From the IMG/VR virus record IMGVR_UViG_3300007352_000013, positions 1 through 64,000 of that record: DNA of 64,000 nucleotides, one strand, 5' to 3'. The stretch comes from a virus. This document shows, in pieces, positions 7,158-14,411 of this stretch. The notes under the pieces are model-generated. The model did not search any database, was not told the DNA's origin, and was given only the letters and a program-made list of their open reading frames with translations. The translations under genes and the position numbers were made by a program. Position 1 is the stretch's first letter. Each line of letters begins with the position of its first letter.

Positions 7158-7273
7158 GTTCTATCAAAAGGTGTGGTTACGCCTATCAAGCGTAACCGGG
7201 TGTGCATAGCATGGTATAGCCACGCTTCCGATAAATCCCATGAAGGGTCACGTTCGAATCGTGATATAGAACA
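7158..7273 (+). ncRNA. tRNA-like or degenerate tRNA element
   Basis: GTTCTAT (7158-7164) pairs with ATAGAAC (7266-7272). Inside are a consensus-like T arm (TCACG-TTCGAAT-CGTGA, 7248-7264) and a perfect 8-bp stem GGTTACGC/GCGTAACC (7175-7182 with 7190-7197) around a 7-base loop. About 50 unassigned bases and no normal D arm make this 116-base unit unlike a working tRNA. It may be a decayed tRNA, a tRNA mimic or a tRNA with an insertion. It lies in the leader of the gene at 7286. Confidence 0.4.
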
Positions 7274-7285
7274 TCGGAGAATAAA

Positions 7286-7513
7286 ATGTTACAAGAAAGA
7301 GGGATTTACTACTCAAGATCGGAAGATGAACGTCTATATTTTTGCAAGTTCGCTTATAGATCATTTTATAATGGCAAAGAGGTCAAAGGGAGAACGGAAA
7401 TTTGGTGCAAAAACTTAGGCGAATTTCTTTCGCTATTGTTTTATTGGTCTGGAGAAAAATGGATTTATAAGCCCTGTGTAGACAAATACGGATACATAGA
7501 GGGTTCTTTCTAG
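7286..7513 (+). CDS. Hypothetical protein, 75 aa
   Basis: CGGAGAATAAA precedes the ATG. It is an aromatic, strand-rich protein with FYNGKEVKGRTEIWCKNLGEF and paired Trp residues near the C-terminus. Function unknown. Confidence 0.65.
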   Translation: MLQERGIYYSRSEDERLYFCKFAYRSFYNGKEVKGRTEIWCKNLGEFLSLLFYWSGEKWIYKPCVDKYGYIEGSF

Positions 7514-7521
7514 ACTTTTTA

Positions 7522-7605
7522 GGCGCAGTGGCGGAATTGGCAGACGCGCCAGATTCAAGATCTGGTTTCAGAAATGAAGTGTGGGTTCAAATCCCTCCTG
7601 CGCTA
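7522..7605 (+). tRNA. tRNA-Leu (CAA)
   Basis: Acceptor GGCGCAG pairs with CTGCGCT, discriminator A. The anticodon stem CCAGA/TCTGG closes loop TTCAAGA (anticodon CAA). The long variable arm fits a class II leucine tRNA. The T loop is TTCAAAT; its stem has one T-T mismatch. It reads UUG. Confidence 0.9.
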
Positions 7606-7627
7606 TTAATTTACATAAGGAGTTGAT

Positions 7628-7843
7628 ATGCTAAAAACAACATTGATTTTCTATCGTGGAAAATTTCAAAATTTAAACTTCGCTCAGTGTTCCGTATGTT
7701 TAAATACAATTGTTGAAAGATCTGATAAATTAAATGATCCAGAAAAAGATCTACCGAGTCAATGCCCAGATTGTTACGGAGATATAGCTTGGTGGTTGTG
7801 TAAGGTAGCAAAAAATGCAACGGTAATACCGAGAATTGTATAA
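7628..7843 (+). CDS. Zinc-ribbon protein, 71 aa
   Basis: ATAAGGAGTTGATATG gives the start. CSVC (about residues 21-24) and CPDC (about 46-49) form a two-knuckle ribbon. It is followed by a short hydrophobic helix (IAWWLCKVAK). Function unknown. Confidence 0.7.
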   Translation: MLKTTLIFYRGKFQNLNFAQCSVCLNTIVERSDKLNDPEKDLPSQCPDCYGDIAWWLCKVAKNATVIPRIV

Positions 7844-7875
7844 TTGACATTTACATAAATGTTTGGGAAATTCAA

Positions 7876-8064
7876 ATGAATAACAATACGAAAATTTGTA
7901 AACTATACAAAGTTTTCAGATCAATCTCGCCGTATGAACTTACTCCAGATCAAATGGAAAGGTATATACGAAACAATTGGTCCGATGTGCAAAAGGCTTT
8001 ATTCAAACGTGGTAAAATTTTTAATAGTCCAGACGATCTGTTCTCTTGGGTCGAAGAAATATGA
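7876..8064 (+). CDS. Hypothetical helical protein, 62 aa
   Basis: Only a weak site (GGGAAA) precedes the ATG. The product is basic and helical, with a SPYELTPDQMERYIRNNW helix start. No family recognised. Confidence 0.6.
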   Translation: MNNNTKICKLYKVFRSISPYELTPDQMERYIRNNWSDVQKALFKRGKIFNSPDDLFSWVEEI

Positions 8065-8128
8065 AATTAAAGACCAATCTAGTTTGGTATTAAATATTTG
8101 CCAGACACAATAGATTAGGAGAAAAATA

Positions 8129-8350
8129 ATGTCTTATTACGAATGCGATAGTGGTTGCGGGAGATATAAACCTCACCCAATGCTCAAATCTTGTCCGTCA
8201 TGCACGGCTTTTAATGAATTGCCTGCACAATTAAAAAGAAAAAGGATTACTGACAAGATTAAAAAATGGATAAAATACGGATATTGGGGTGGAAGCGAAC
8301 CCAAATTGACTCAATGCGAATACGAGTGGATTATTAAAGAATTGGAATAG
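8129..8350 (+). CDS. Zinc-knuckle protein, 73 aa
   Basis: TTAGGAGAAAAATA precedes the ATG. CDSGC near the N-terminus and CPSC about 15 residues later suggest one zinc site, followed by a basic helical half (LKRKRITDKIKKWIK) that could contact nucleic acid. Confidence 0.65.
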   Translation: MSYYECDSGCGRYKPHPMLKSCPSCTAFNELPAQLKRKRITDKIKKWIKYGYWGGSEPKLTQCEYEWIIKELE

Positions 8351-8352
8351 TT

Positions 8353-8943
8353 ATGTCTAACAATATAACTTTAATAGGAGATGTTCACGGTAAAACCAAA
8401 GAATATCTTGATATAGTTAGTAAACACGAGTATTCCGTCCAAGTTGGTGATATGGGATTTGATTATGAACACTGCAAAGGTTTAAATCCTAATAATCATG
8501 TTTTCATTGGCGGAAATCATGATAACTTCGATGTAATTGATTCTTGCCCAAATTATTTGGGTAGATTCGGTAATACTTCATTGAACAGTATTCCCTTCTT
8601 CTTTGTTAGTGGTGCTTTTAGTATTGATAAAATCTATAGAGTAGAAGGTAAAAGTTGGTGGCGCAAAGAAGAACTAACAAATGAAGAATGCAGCGAATGC
8701 ATGGAATTATATTATCAAACAATGCCGAGAGTTGTTGTGTCACACGATTGTCCATCAGTAGCATCACAAAAACTTTTTAACATATCGGATAGAACAATGA
8801 CTCGCCAACTAATGGGCCAGATGTGGGCAAGATGGCGTCCGGAGGTTTGGATTTTTGGACATTGGCACCAATCTAAAAATACGTACATAGGAAGTACACT
8901 TTTTGTTTGTTTATCAGAATTGGAAACGTTTGTACTAGAGTAA
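8353..8943 (+). CDS. Calcineurin-like metallophosphoesterase
   Basis: A 196-residue protein with the ordered metal motifs of the family: GDVHG near residue 9, GDMGF near 32, GGNHD near 55, SHDCP near 130 and GHWH near 172. Such enzymes bind two metals and hydrolyse phosphomonoesters, phosphodiesters or dinucleoside polyphosphates; the substrate is not readable. It is a single-domain protein, distinct from the phosphatase domain fused to RNA ligase at 47133. It starts two bases after the previous stop, so it is probably co-translated. Confidence 0.85.
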   Translation: MSNNITLIGDVHGKTKEYLDIVSKHEYSVQVGDMGFDYEHCKGLNPNNHVFIGGNHDNFDVIDSCPNYLGRFGNTSLNSIPFFFVSGAFSIDKIYRVEGKSWWRKEELTNEECSECMELYYQTMPRVVVSHDCPSVASQKLFNISDRTMTRQLMGQMWARWRPEVWIFGHWHQSKNTYIGSTLFVCLSELETFVLE

Positions 8944-8960
8944 AATTTAAGGAGAATAAG

Positions 8961-9185
8961 ATGGAATTGAATATTACTAGAGAAAATAAAAACACAACTC
9001 GACCATTATCACAAGTAACTTTTGGTTCGTGCGTTTTTATTGACAATGAATATTACATCTTATCAAATCATGATCATATCGCTTTGTTGGTAAACTTACG
9101 AAATGGTTTTGAGAAAACTCTTCCTTTTAATACAAAGGTTCATGTCGTGGAAGATGCGAGAATTGGTGGTGTTCTGAAAATTTAA
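8961..9185 (+). CDS. Small beta-barrel-like protein (family A)
   Basis: AAGGAGAATAAG places the start at 8961. The 74-residue protein has the clearest form of the family: SQVTFGSCVFIDNEYYILS, then a NLRNGFEKTLPF strand pair and a KVHVVEDARI ending. It is nearly superimposable on the gene at 37264, so the two are recent duplicates by family standards. Function unknown. Confidence 0.75.
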   Translation: MELNITRENKNTTRPLSQVTFGSCVFIDNEYYILSNHDHIALLVNLRNGFEKTLPFNTKVHVVEDARIGGVLKI

Positions 9186-9191
9186 AGTAAC

Positions 9192-9263
9192 GGGCGTGTA
9201 ATTCAATGGTAGAAGAGCAGCCTTTTAAGCTGAAAGTTGGGGGTTCGAGTCCCTCCACGCCCA
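9192..9263 (+). tRNA. tRNA-Lys (UUU)
   Basis: Acceptor GGGCGTG pairs with CACGCCC, discriminator A. The anticodon stem GCAGC/GCTGA (one end mismatch) closes loop CTTTTAA (anticodon TTT). The T arm is GGGGG-TTCGAGT-CCCTC. It reads AAA, the commonest Lys codon here. Confidence 0.9.
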
Positions 9264-9289
9264 TTTGTAATTTGAAAAGGAGTGTCAGA

Positions 9290-9757
9290 ATGTCTTCTTA
9301 TTTTGATAATGCTTTTCGTAAAACTGACGAAACAATTGATTTTTTATGTAAAAAACTTACCGATGGAAGTTTTGGTAAGATAGATTTTATTACTGGAATA
9401 GGAATGTCGGGTACTTTACTTCTTCTCTCAGTAAGTAGACAAATTAAAATTCCATTCGTAGCATTAAGAAAAGAAGGCGAGTCATCCCATTCCAAATCAG
9501 ATGTCTTTTCTTTTGATCCTCTTGTGAGAAATAAATATGTAATAATTGACGACTTCATTGAAACGGGTAATACCATTAATGGAATTTTAGAAAAAATGAG
9601 GTATATGCAATGTATGGGAATTTTGCTTTATCAATCGTCAGAAAGTCTCCATCAAAAAGCGGTTGAATTATTTCCTGAGTTGAGAATATGCAGTTCGTAT
9701 GATTTCAAAAAAACATTTTTTGCAGAAGGAGTAAAAAATGAAGATAACTCGCGGTAA
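9290..9757 (+). CDS. Type I phosphoribosyltransferase-like protein
   Basis: A 155-residue protein starting at 9290 (AAAGGAGTGTCAG upstream; the frame extends back into tRNA-Lys but that part is not coding). The PRPP-binding loop VIIDDFIETGNTI (about residues 83-95) and an upstream ITGIGMSGTLL strand-loop are typical of type I PRTases, which join a nucleobase to PRPP or the reverse. The base cannot be read (adenine/hypoxanthine/orotate-type). It fits with the Prs-like and NAMPT-like genes nearby. It overlaps the next gene by 20 bases. Confidence 0.8.
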   Translation: MSSYFDNAFRKTDETIDFLCKKLTDGSFGKIDFITGIGMSGTLLLLSVSRQIKIPFVALRKEGESSHSKSDVFSFDPLVRNKYVIIDDFIETGNTINGILEKMRYMQCMGILLYQSSESLHQKAVELFPELRICSSYDFKKTFFAEGVKNEDNSR

Positions 9758-9992
9758 AGAAAAAAGAAAAAGTATTCCATTCAAAGACCTTGAGAATGGA
9801 AGATTTTATGTATTATCAGAAGATAATAAAGAAAACAATATTTATCTTAAAGTCAACCAAGATAGTTATGTTTGGATAGGTAACAATACGTTTGATGGTA
9901 ATGGACGTGTTGAATCAGCTTGTATATTTTCTCATGACAACGTATTTGAGGTAGAATTGTCAATTTCTTTTACGATAAAGGAGGGAGTATGA
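9738..9992 (+). CDS. Small beta-barrel-like protein (family A)
   Basis: Starts inside the end of the PRTase gene behind GAAGGAGTAAAAA. After a basic N-terminus comes the family core FKDLENGRFYVLS...IYLKV and further strands. 84 residues. Function unknown. Confidence 0.7.
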   Translation: MKITRGKEKRKSIPFKDLENGRFYVLSEDNKENNIYLKVNQDSYVWIGNNTFDGNGRVESACIFSHDNVFEVELSISFTIKEGV

Positions 9993-10231
9993 AACTCGTC
10001 AGCGCAATTTTGGCAAGTGGGTTTGTTCTATGCATTATTTTTGGTGTGTGTGCTTTAATCGGTGCCTTGCTTTGGCCATATACTATCAATAGTTGGTTGG
10101 TATTTGCTCATCGTGAGCCAGTTGTTGTGTGGTGGCAAGGTGCTCTTTTAGGATTCTGTCCAGTTATTGGTCAATTAACAATTCCAGCAGCAATTGCTAC
10201 TTGGATTCTTATGTTGATTCTTGGAGGTTGA
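9989..10231 (+). CDS. Membrane protein, 80 aa
   Basis: An ATGA overlap with the previous gene and GGAGGGAGT upstream indicate translational coupling. There are two long hydrophobic segments (about residues 3-29 and 47-77) with a short polar loop holding HREP. Probably an inner-membrane protein of unknown role. Confidence 0.7.
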   Translation: MKLVSAILASGFVLCIIFGVCALIGALLWPYTINSWLVFAHREPVVVWWQGALLGFCPVIGQLTIPAAIATWILMLILGG

Positions 10232-10241
10232 AAGGAATATT

Positions 10242-10460
10242 ATGAGGATTTGTAGAAAAACTACCAAAAAAGTAGAAGTTCGGATGCTTCAAGTTGGTGA
10301 CTGTTTTTTGTATGATGATGAGCTATACATTAAAATAGATGGAAGGTTTAGTGATAATTATGCTGTGTGCGCGATTTATCTAAAAAACGGCCATAAGAAT
10401 GGCTTTTCTAATGCTATTGAAGTAGAACCTGTTACAGTAGTTGCAACAATTGAAAATTAG
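10242..10460 (+). CDS. Small beta-barrel-like protein (family A)
   Basis: AAAGGAATATT sets the start at 10242. The 72-residue product contains VRMLQVGDCFLYDDELYIKID, the family A core, then NGHKNGF and EVEPVTVVA strands. Function unknown. Confidence 0.7.
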   Translation: MRICRKTTKKVEVRMLQVGDCFLYDDELYIKIDGRFSDNYAVCAIYLKNGHKNGFSNAIEVEPVTVVATIEN

Positions 10461-10499
10461 GTAGCATCGACAAGGCTACTAACCCAAGCCCTCTTGGGT
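10461..10499 (+). other. Two hairpins upstream of tRNA-Ile
   Basis: GTAGC (10461-10465) pairs with GCTAC (10475-10479), and ACCCAAG (10482-10488) pairs perfectly with CTTGGGT (10493-10499). They lie between the previous stop codon and the tRNA and may help process it out of a longer transcript. Confidence 0.45.
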
Positions 10500-10514
10500 G
10501 ATAGAGGGCGCGGT

Positions 10515-10590
10515 GGGCCGGTAGCTCAGCCCGGCAGAGCGGCATCCTTATAAGTTGCGTCAGTCGCGGGTTCAAATCCCGCCCGGCCCA
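10515..10590 (+). tRNA. tRNA-Ile (UAU)
   Basis: Acceptor GGGCCGG pairs with CCGGCCC, discriminator A. The D stem is GCTC/GAGC and the T arm GCGGG-TTCAAAT-CCCGC. The anticodon loop CTTATAA gives anticodon TAT, flanked by GCATC/GTTGC with one T-T mismatch. It would read AUA directly, which most bacteria instead read with a lysidine-modified CAU tRNA. Confidence 0.8.
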
Positions 10591-10606
10591 TTGAAAGGAG
10601 AATAAA

Positions 10607-10792
10607 ATGTTTAATTATGGGATAGCTTTTGTTATTGGCTTTTTGTTTTTTGCATTAGCTGGCATTTTTATAGAAAAAAAATTATTCTTACCAGTACCAG
10701 TTTCTGAATCATGCCTTAAAGAAGCTAAGTGGTTTGGCTATATTTATTGGGGATGTATTTTTATGTTGTTGAATTGGATTTCATCACTATGA
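10607..10792 (+). CDS. Two-span membrane protein, 61 aa
   Basis: GAAAGGAGAATAAA precedes the ATG. Hydrophobic segments lie at about residues 5-22 and 43-60. The stop overlaps the start of the next gene (ATGA). Confidence 0.65.
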   Translation: MFNYGIAFVIGFLFFALAGIFIEKKLFLPVPVSESCLKEAKWFGYIYWGCIFMLLNWISSL

Positions 10793-11046
10793 ATCCATAC
10801 ACAGATAAATGTGAAAAACACTGGCGACGTAGGCTTGAATTTGTGGGTATGATTTGGGAATCCAAAAAAGAAGAAGAGGGATTAGTTAGTGGATACATTC
10901 GTATTCCGGGCTGCTCATGTAGCGCCGGATATGGGGAATCTGTTGGTGATGCAATAAGGAATGCGTCAGTTGGAATGAATACCGATTGGTTTTCTGTAGA
11001 TAAGAAGATAACGGACAAGGAATGGGGGTATATAGCACATGAATAA
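10789..11046 (+). CDS. HicB-like domain protein, 85 aa
   Basis: The start overlaps the previous stop. The region GYIRIPGCSCSAGYGESVGD followed by AIRNA has the shape of the HicB antitoxin partial RNase-H fold (strand, PGC, S-x-G, then a helix with A-x-x-NA). No HicA-like toxin is visible next to it, and there is no DNA-binding tail. It may be a stand-alone HicB-fold protein or an antitoxin mimic. Confidence 0.55.
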   Translation: MNPYTDKCEKHWRRRLEFVGMIWESKKEEEGLVSGYIRIPGCSCSAGYGESVGDAIRNASVGMNTDWFSVDKKITDKEWGYIAHE

Positions 11047-11197
11047 GATTGTAATTATCACAAACGACAATGAAGCTAGAATCATTGCAAACGATGATGT
11101 TCAAGTTCTTTTAGTATGTTCTGACGATGATGATTTTAGATCAAAACCCCTTGTGAAAGTTTCACCAACAGAAGTCAATGAATATTTTGGAGACTAA
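11039..11197 (+). CDS. Hypothetical protein, 52 aa
   Basis: The frame overlaps the previous stop by 8 bases. It is an acidic protein (CSDDDDF) with two hydrophobic N-terminal strands (KIVIITND). No family recognised. Confidence 0.55.
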   Translation: MNKIVIITNDNEARIIANDDVQVLLVCSDDDDFRSKPLVKVSPTEVNEYFGD

Positions 11198-11198
11198 A

Positions 11199-11516
11199 AT
11201 GGAACTTACACTTTGTAATGACGGTTTTATTCGAGATAGAGATGGCGGTTTAAAAGTAGGGCAACTTTGTAAAACTAAGGATGGTTTTTATTTCAAAGCA
11301 ATAGATGATGGATTTCCTTTTTTTGATCATGAGATTGATTATTTTTGGAGTCAATTCGACAATAATCGTGAAGCTTTTGAAGAAAAAGAAAAACCAAGAA
11401 TAGATCGTGACCCATTACAAATTATAGAGGATATAGAAATGGGTTATGAAATATCCTATGAGGATAGGAGAACGATGGAACAAGAATACGGCCCAGATTG
11501 GACTAAAATGTTTTAG
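11199..11516 (+). CDS. Family A-like protein with acidic extension
   Basis: Start 11199 follows TTTGGAGACTAAA. Residues 14-40 (GGLKVGQLCKTKDGFYFKAID) match the family A core. An acidic helical extension of about 60 residues, rich in E and D, follows. Function unknown. Confidence 0.65.
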   Translation: MELTLCNDGFIRDRDGGLKVGQLCKTKDGFYFKAIDDGFPFFDHEIDYFWSQFDNNREAFEEKEKPRIDRDPLQIIEDIEMGYEISYEDRRTMEQEYGPDWTKMF

Positions 11517-11526
11517 GAACACCGAA

Positions 11527-11586
11527 ATGAAAAAGGGTACTAAAATAATTATATTTGCAATTTTGATAACGATTGCGATGTGGTAG
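11527..11586 (+). CDS. 19-residue membrane peptide
   Basis: TTAGGAACACCGAA precedes an ATG opening a 19-codon frame: MKKG, then a continuous hydrophobic run (IIIFAILITIAMW). Tiny single-span peptides of this sort recur in the window. It could also be a leader for the phosphatase-like gene that follows. Confidence 0.4.
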   Translation: MKKGTKIIIFAILITIAMW

Positions 11587-11594
11587 GAAATTAT

Positions 11595-12125
11595 ATGAAA
11601 CTACTTGTGTCTTCAAGGGTTGAGGTATCTGATTTAGTTAATTTACTTTCTAATTCTAATCCATTAGTTATTTCAATAACTGATCCTAAGTCAGATATTG
11701 TAAAATTTAATTTACGGGAATCAAATATTTTAAGACTTCAATTTCATGATCTTGAAAAGGATTATCCGGGAAATGAACCGGCAATAATCCTCTTTAAAAA
11801 AGAAACAGCAAAACAAATTAAGGATTTTCTATTTGATTCTTTATGTTTGGGAGGATCATCTATTGCAGCGATAAGACAAACCGTTAGACAAACTATACTG
11901 GTAGTTCATTGTGAAGCCGGTATTTCTAGAAGTGCAGGAGTAGCAGCAGCGATTTCTATGCATTTCAATAAGGATTGTTCTGAATTTTTTGAAAACGGCA
12001 AATATATACCGAATCGTTTAGTCTACAAAACTTTACTAGACGAATTAAATGGCCAAGACAATAATGTTCCAGTTGTTAAACTGCGTATTTGTGACGATTA
12101 CTTTGGTAAGTTTCCGGAGGATTAA
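11595..12125 (+). CDS. Tyrosine/dual-specificity phosphatase-like protein
   Basis: A 176-residue protein (ATG 11595 preferred over GTG 11580; AGGAAATT upstream). Near residue 110 it has HCEAGISRSAG, the C-x5-R phosphate loop of cysteine-dependent protein phosphatases, with Cys as nucleophile and Arg binding phosphate. A candidate general acid Asp lies earlier, around FHDLE. It would remove phosphate from Tyr/Ser/Thr of host or phage proteins, or from RNA 5' ends, as some members of the family do. No separate regulatory domain is present. Confidence 0.8.
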   Translation: MKLLVSSRVEVSDLVNLLSNSNPLVISITDPKSDIVKFNLRESNILRLQFHDLEKDYPGNEPAIILFKKETAKQIKDFLFDSLCLGGSSIAAIRQTVRQTILVVHCEAGISRSAGVAAAISMHFNKDCSEFFENGKYIPNRLVYKTLLDELNGQDNNVPVVKLRICDDYFGKFPED

Positions 12126-12128
12126 TAA

Positions 12129-12389
12129 ATGATCCCAAGTAAAGAAACTAAACTATGGCATATTGACGCTGCAATAGAAGTCAAAAAATTATATGCACAA
12201 TACTGGATGGCACAGGCAACAACTGGTGTTTGTAAGAATCGTATTGTTTGTAGAACACGACCAAATGGTGAATCTTATAGAGTATCCGATGATGAGTTGG
12301 TTAAAGATACGCTAGATATAGCACTTAATCAGATTCAAGGAATAAATGAACTTATTGATGAACGTTTAAATTTAATGAATGGAGAATGA
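12129..12389 (+). CDS. Hypothetical helical protein, 86 aa
   Basis: GGAGGATTAATAA precedes the ATG. It is largely helical with a basic centre (CKNRIVCRTRPNGESYRV) and a C-terminal helix (ALNQIQGINELIDERLNL). No family recognised. Confidence 0.65.
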   Translation: MIPSKETKLWHIDAAIEVKKLYAQYWMAQATTGVCKNRIVCRTRPNGESYRVSDDELVKDTLDIALNQIQGINELIDERLNLMNGE

Positions 12390-12391
12390 AT

Positions 12392-12738
12392 ATGTTAGGA
12401 AGATCCGTATTTTCGATGGTATTTGGTCTTGTTTGTGGTATTGCAAATTTTTTTATTAATGGCTTTGTGTCACAAAATTGTATAATTGGTTTATCCCGGA
12501 TATAACCGGGTTAAATGATATTTCATTTTGGTATTCGTGTGGCATATGTCAAATTATAGCTCTATGTGTCGGACAATATAGGAATACAGATAATAGTCAT
12601 ACTAAAAAAATAATGGATGCAATAGAAAACGGTGGTAAAGAATTTATTGAACAAATTTTGATGGTTTTTTCAAGATCTTTATTGGGTCCATTGGTTGTAT
12701 TATTTTTCGGATGGTGGATTCATTGTTATTGTAATTGA
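12392..12738 (+). pseudogene. Membrane protein, probably split by a frameshift
   Basis: ATG 12392 (GGAGAATGAAT upstream) opens a 37-codon frame with one hydrophobic helix, ending at 12505. A second frame, open from 12478 to 12738, has no ATG and no ribosome binding site but carries two more hydrophobic helices and a normal C-terminus. Joining them by a -1 shift near 12470-12490 gives one three-span membrane protein of about 115 residues. It could be a real frameshift mutation, programmed frameshifting or a sequencing error. Confidence 0.5.
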
Positions 12739-12769
12739 TGAATTAATTGGAGATAAAAAGGATTCTGAA

Positions 12770-13105
12770 ATGCAAAAAATTGATAAGATGGAAGCGCTCA
12801 GGATAATGTGCAGAACCACTAATAAGTGGGGTATGTATATTGGGATTGGTGACTGGTTGGATACTCCGAATTTTCTTGATGAGTTAGTTAAGGCAGCACC
12901 ATATCTTGACAATATTGAGGATTATCAAATCATTTCTGATGAAATGTGTTATCTCCTCTTTGATACAGAAGAAGAAATGGATAGAATATTCGAGATGACA
13001 GTTGGTGATGATGGACCAACTAGATTAAATAAGTATAATGGTCAAGTTCGCGTGTATGCTATCACCTGTGATAATAATGGTGAATTAATGAACACAAATA
13101 CATAA
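12770..13105 (+). CDS. Hypothetical acidic protein, 111 aa
   Basis: AAAAAGGATTCTGAA sets the start at 12770. The protein has LLFDTEEEMDRIFEMTVGDDGPTRLNKYNG, then strands. The D-G-P-T-x-x-N-x-Y-x-G pattern is common in small phage proteins of unknown function. Confidence 0.65.
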   Translation: MQKIDKMEALRIMCRTTNKWGMYIGIGDWLDTPNFLDELVKAAPYLDNIEDYQIISDEMCYLLFDTEEEMDRIFEMTVGDDGPTRLNKYNGQVRVYAITCDNNGELMNTNT

Positions 13106-13114
13106 GGAAATTAT

Positions 13115-13303
13115 ATGACAATACAGCAATTTTTTGTATTGGGTTTTTTGATTGGTGCCGCCTTTGTTTTATTTAGGGATTTTTGTTGTTGTATATTCTG
13201 TATAAAAACACAAGTTTTTGTAATAAAAAATTATCTATGCTGTGGCGTTCTATTTGGAGGCATAGGTGTAATTCTTGGATTTTTATGGAGATTGCAAATA
13301 TAA
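13115..13303 (+). CDS. Two-span membrane protein, 62 aa
   Basis: AAGGAAATTAT precedes the ATG. It has hydrophobic helices at about 5-20 and 40-58, with a CCCIFC cluster between them. It ends in a TAATG overlap with the next gene. Confidence 0.65.
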   Translation: MTIQQFFVLGFLIGAAFVLFRDFCCCIFCIKTQVFVIKNYLCCGVLFGGIGVILGFLWRLQI

Positions 13304-13482
13304 TGAAAATACGAATCAGTTTTAAAACACCCGATGCTGTTGATTATGCCATAGAACATCTCGATGAAAATGTACGTAATGAAATCAAAGAAGATTTAGC
13401 TACTTGGATTAAATATGGCGAATCTATTAAAATAGAATTCGATACAGACGAAAAAACAGCCACGGTTTTACCAGCGAGTTAA
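13303..13482 (+). CDS. Hypothetical protein, 59 aa
   Basis: Its ATG shares bases with the previous stop codon. It has a strand (KIRISFKTPDAV), a helix and a final strand pair rich in acidic residues (IKIEFDTDEKTATVL). The layout is typical of small phage alpha-beta proteins. Function unknown. Confidence 0.6.
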   Translation: MKIRISFKTPDAVDYAIEHLDENVRNEIKEDLATWIKYGESIKIEFDTDEKTATVLPAS

Positions 13483-13484
13483 AT

Positions 13485-14411
13485 ATGAACGATATAATTA
13501 AAATTCATAATATAGTAGATGAATGCGAAGTTTCTTATCCTTATAAATCGCTCATCTTTCCGGGCGGTGAACCCCACGTTCAGGTAGATCCACAATATAT
13601 AGAAGGAAAGAATATATGGGTAGACGCAAGAATCTGTAGCGCCGATGGATTTATGACACTTTTATGTCTGCTTGACGCCATAAGTGAGTGTGGGCCGGAG
13701 AGGTTGGGATTATTTCTTCCTTACTTTCCTGGCGCTCGTCAAGATAGATACGAAAATGGAAGTGCGTTCTCCCTACAAATTTACGGTCGAGCATTAAGGC
13801 GTTATAGTCTGCATTCTATTTTGGTTCTTGATCCTCATTCAGAAATGTTAAAGGCCATTGTAGATGTTGATGCCTTAGAATCGCATACAGTAGCTTTACC
13901 ACTAGATTCAAAATATAGGGGAATTATAGCTCCGGATAATGGCGCTTTGAGTAGATGTGCAAAATTTGCCACAGCAGCAAAAATAGATTTGATATTTACG
14001 GCTAGAAAGGTAAGAAATCCAGAAACAGGAAAATTAAGTAACTTCTACATAAATATGGAAAATCGTAATGGCCGATATCTTATTGTGGATGATATCTGTG
14101 ACGGCGGTGGAACCTTCATTGGTCTAGCCGATGAAATTAAACGCCAAAGTCCAAATTGTATTCTAGACTTATGGGTTTCTCATGGAATATTTTCTAAAGG
14201 GTTTTATGAATTAGATAAAAGATTCGGAAAGATAATTACAACAGATTCTTTTCCAAGAGAACAACAACCGGGAGAATGGGTATACCATTCTTACACAGAC
14301 AGAAAATATTCTGGTTATGGTCCTATCCAAGATATACTAATAGAATATAGAACGCTTTGGTATCATGCGGCTCACTTTATGAAGGAAAGGCTTTCTTATG
14401 CACAAATCTGA
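13485..14411 (+). CDS. Ribose-phosphate pyrophosphokinase-like enzyme (Prs or Adps)
   Basis: A 308-residue protein, about the length of bacterial Prs (315). Landmarks in order: PYFPGARQDR near 80 (ATP-binding flexible loop), LDPHSEM near 112, a PDNGALSR strand-turn near 150 and the PRPP loop YLIVDDICDGGGTF near 200. Prs makes PRPP from ribose 5-phosphate and ATP. A phage Prs homologue, Adps, instead pyrophosphorylates ADP-ribose as the first step of the NARP1 NAD+ rebuilding pathway. The NAMPT-like gene 0.3 kb downstream makes the second role attractive. It overlaps the next gene by 14 bases. Confidence 0.85.
   Translation: MNDIIKIHNIVDECEVSYPYKSLIFPGGEPHVQVDPQYIEGKNIWVDARICSADGFMTLLCLLDAISECGPERLGLFLPYFPGARQDRYENGSAFSLQIYGRALRRYSLHSILVLDPHSEMLKAIVDVDALESHTVALPLDSKYRGIIAPDNGALSRCAKFATAAKIDLIFTARKVRNPETGKLSNFYINMENRNGRYLIVDDICDGGGTFIGLADEIKRQSPNCILDLWVSHGIFSKGFYELDKRFGKIITTDSFPREQQPGEWVYHSYTDRKYSGYGPIQDILIEYRTLWYHAAHFMKERLSYAQI

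Noticed and set aside
7173-7418. 81-codon frame overlapping the gene at 7286
   Set aside because: It crosses the tRNA-like element and lacks a ribosome site; the 7286 frame has a perfect one.
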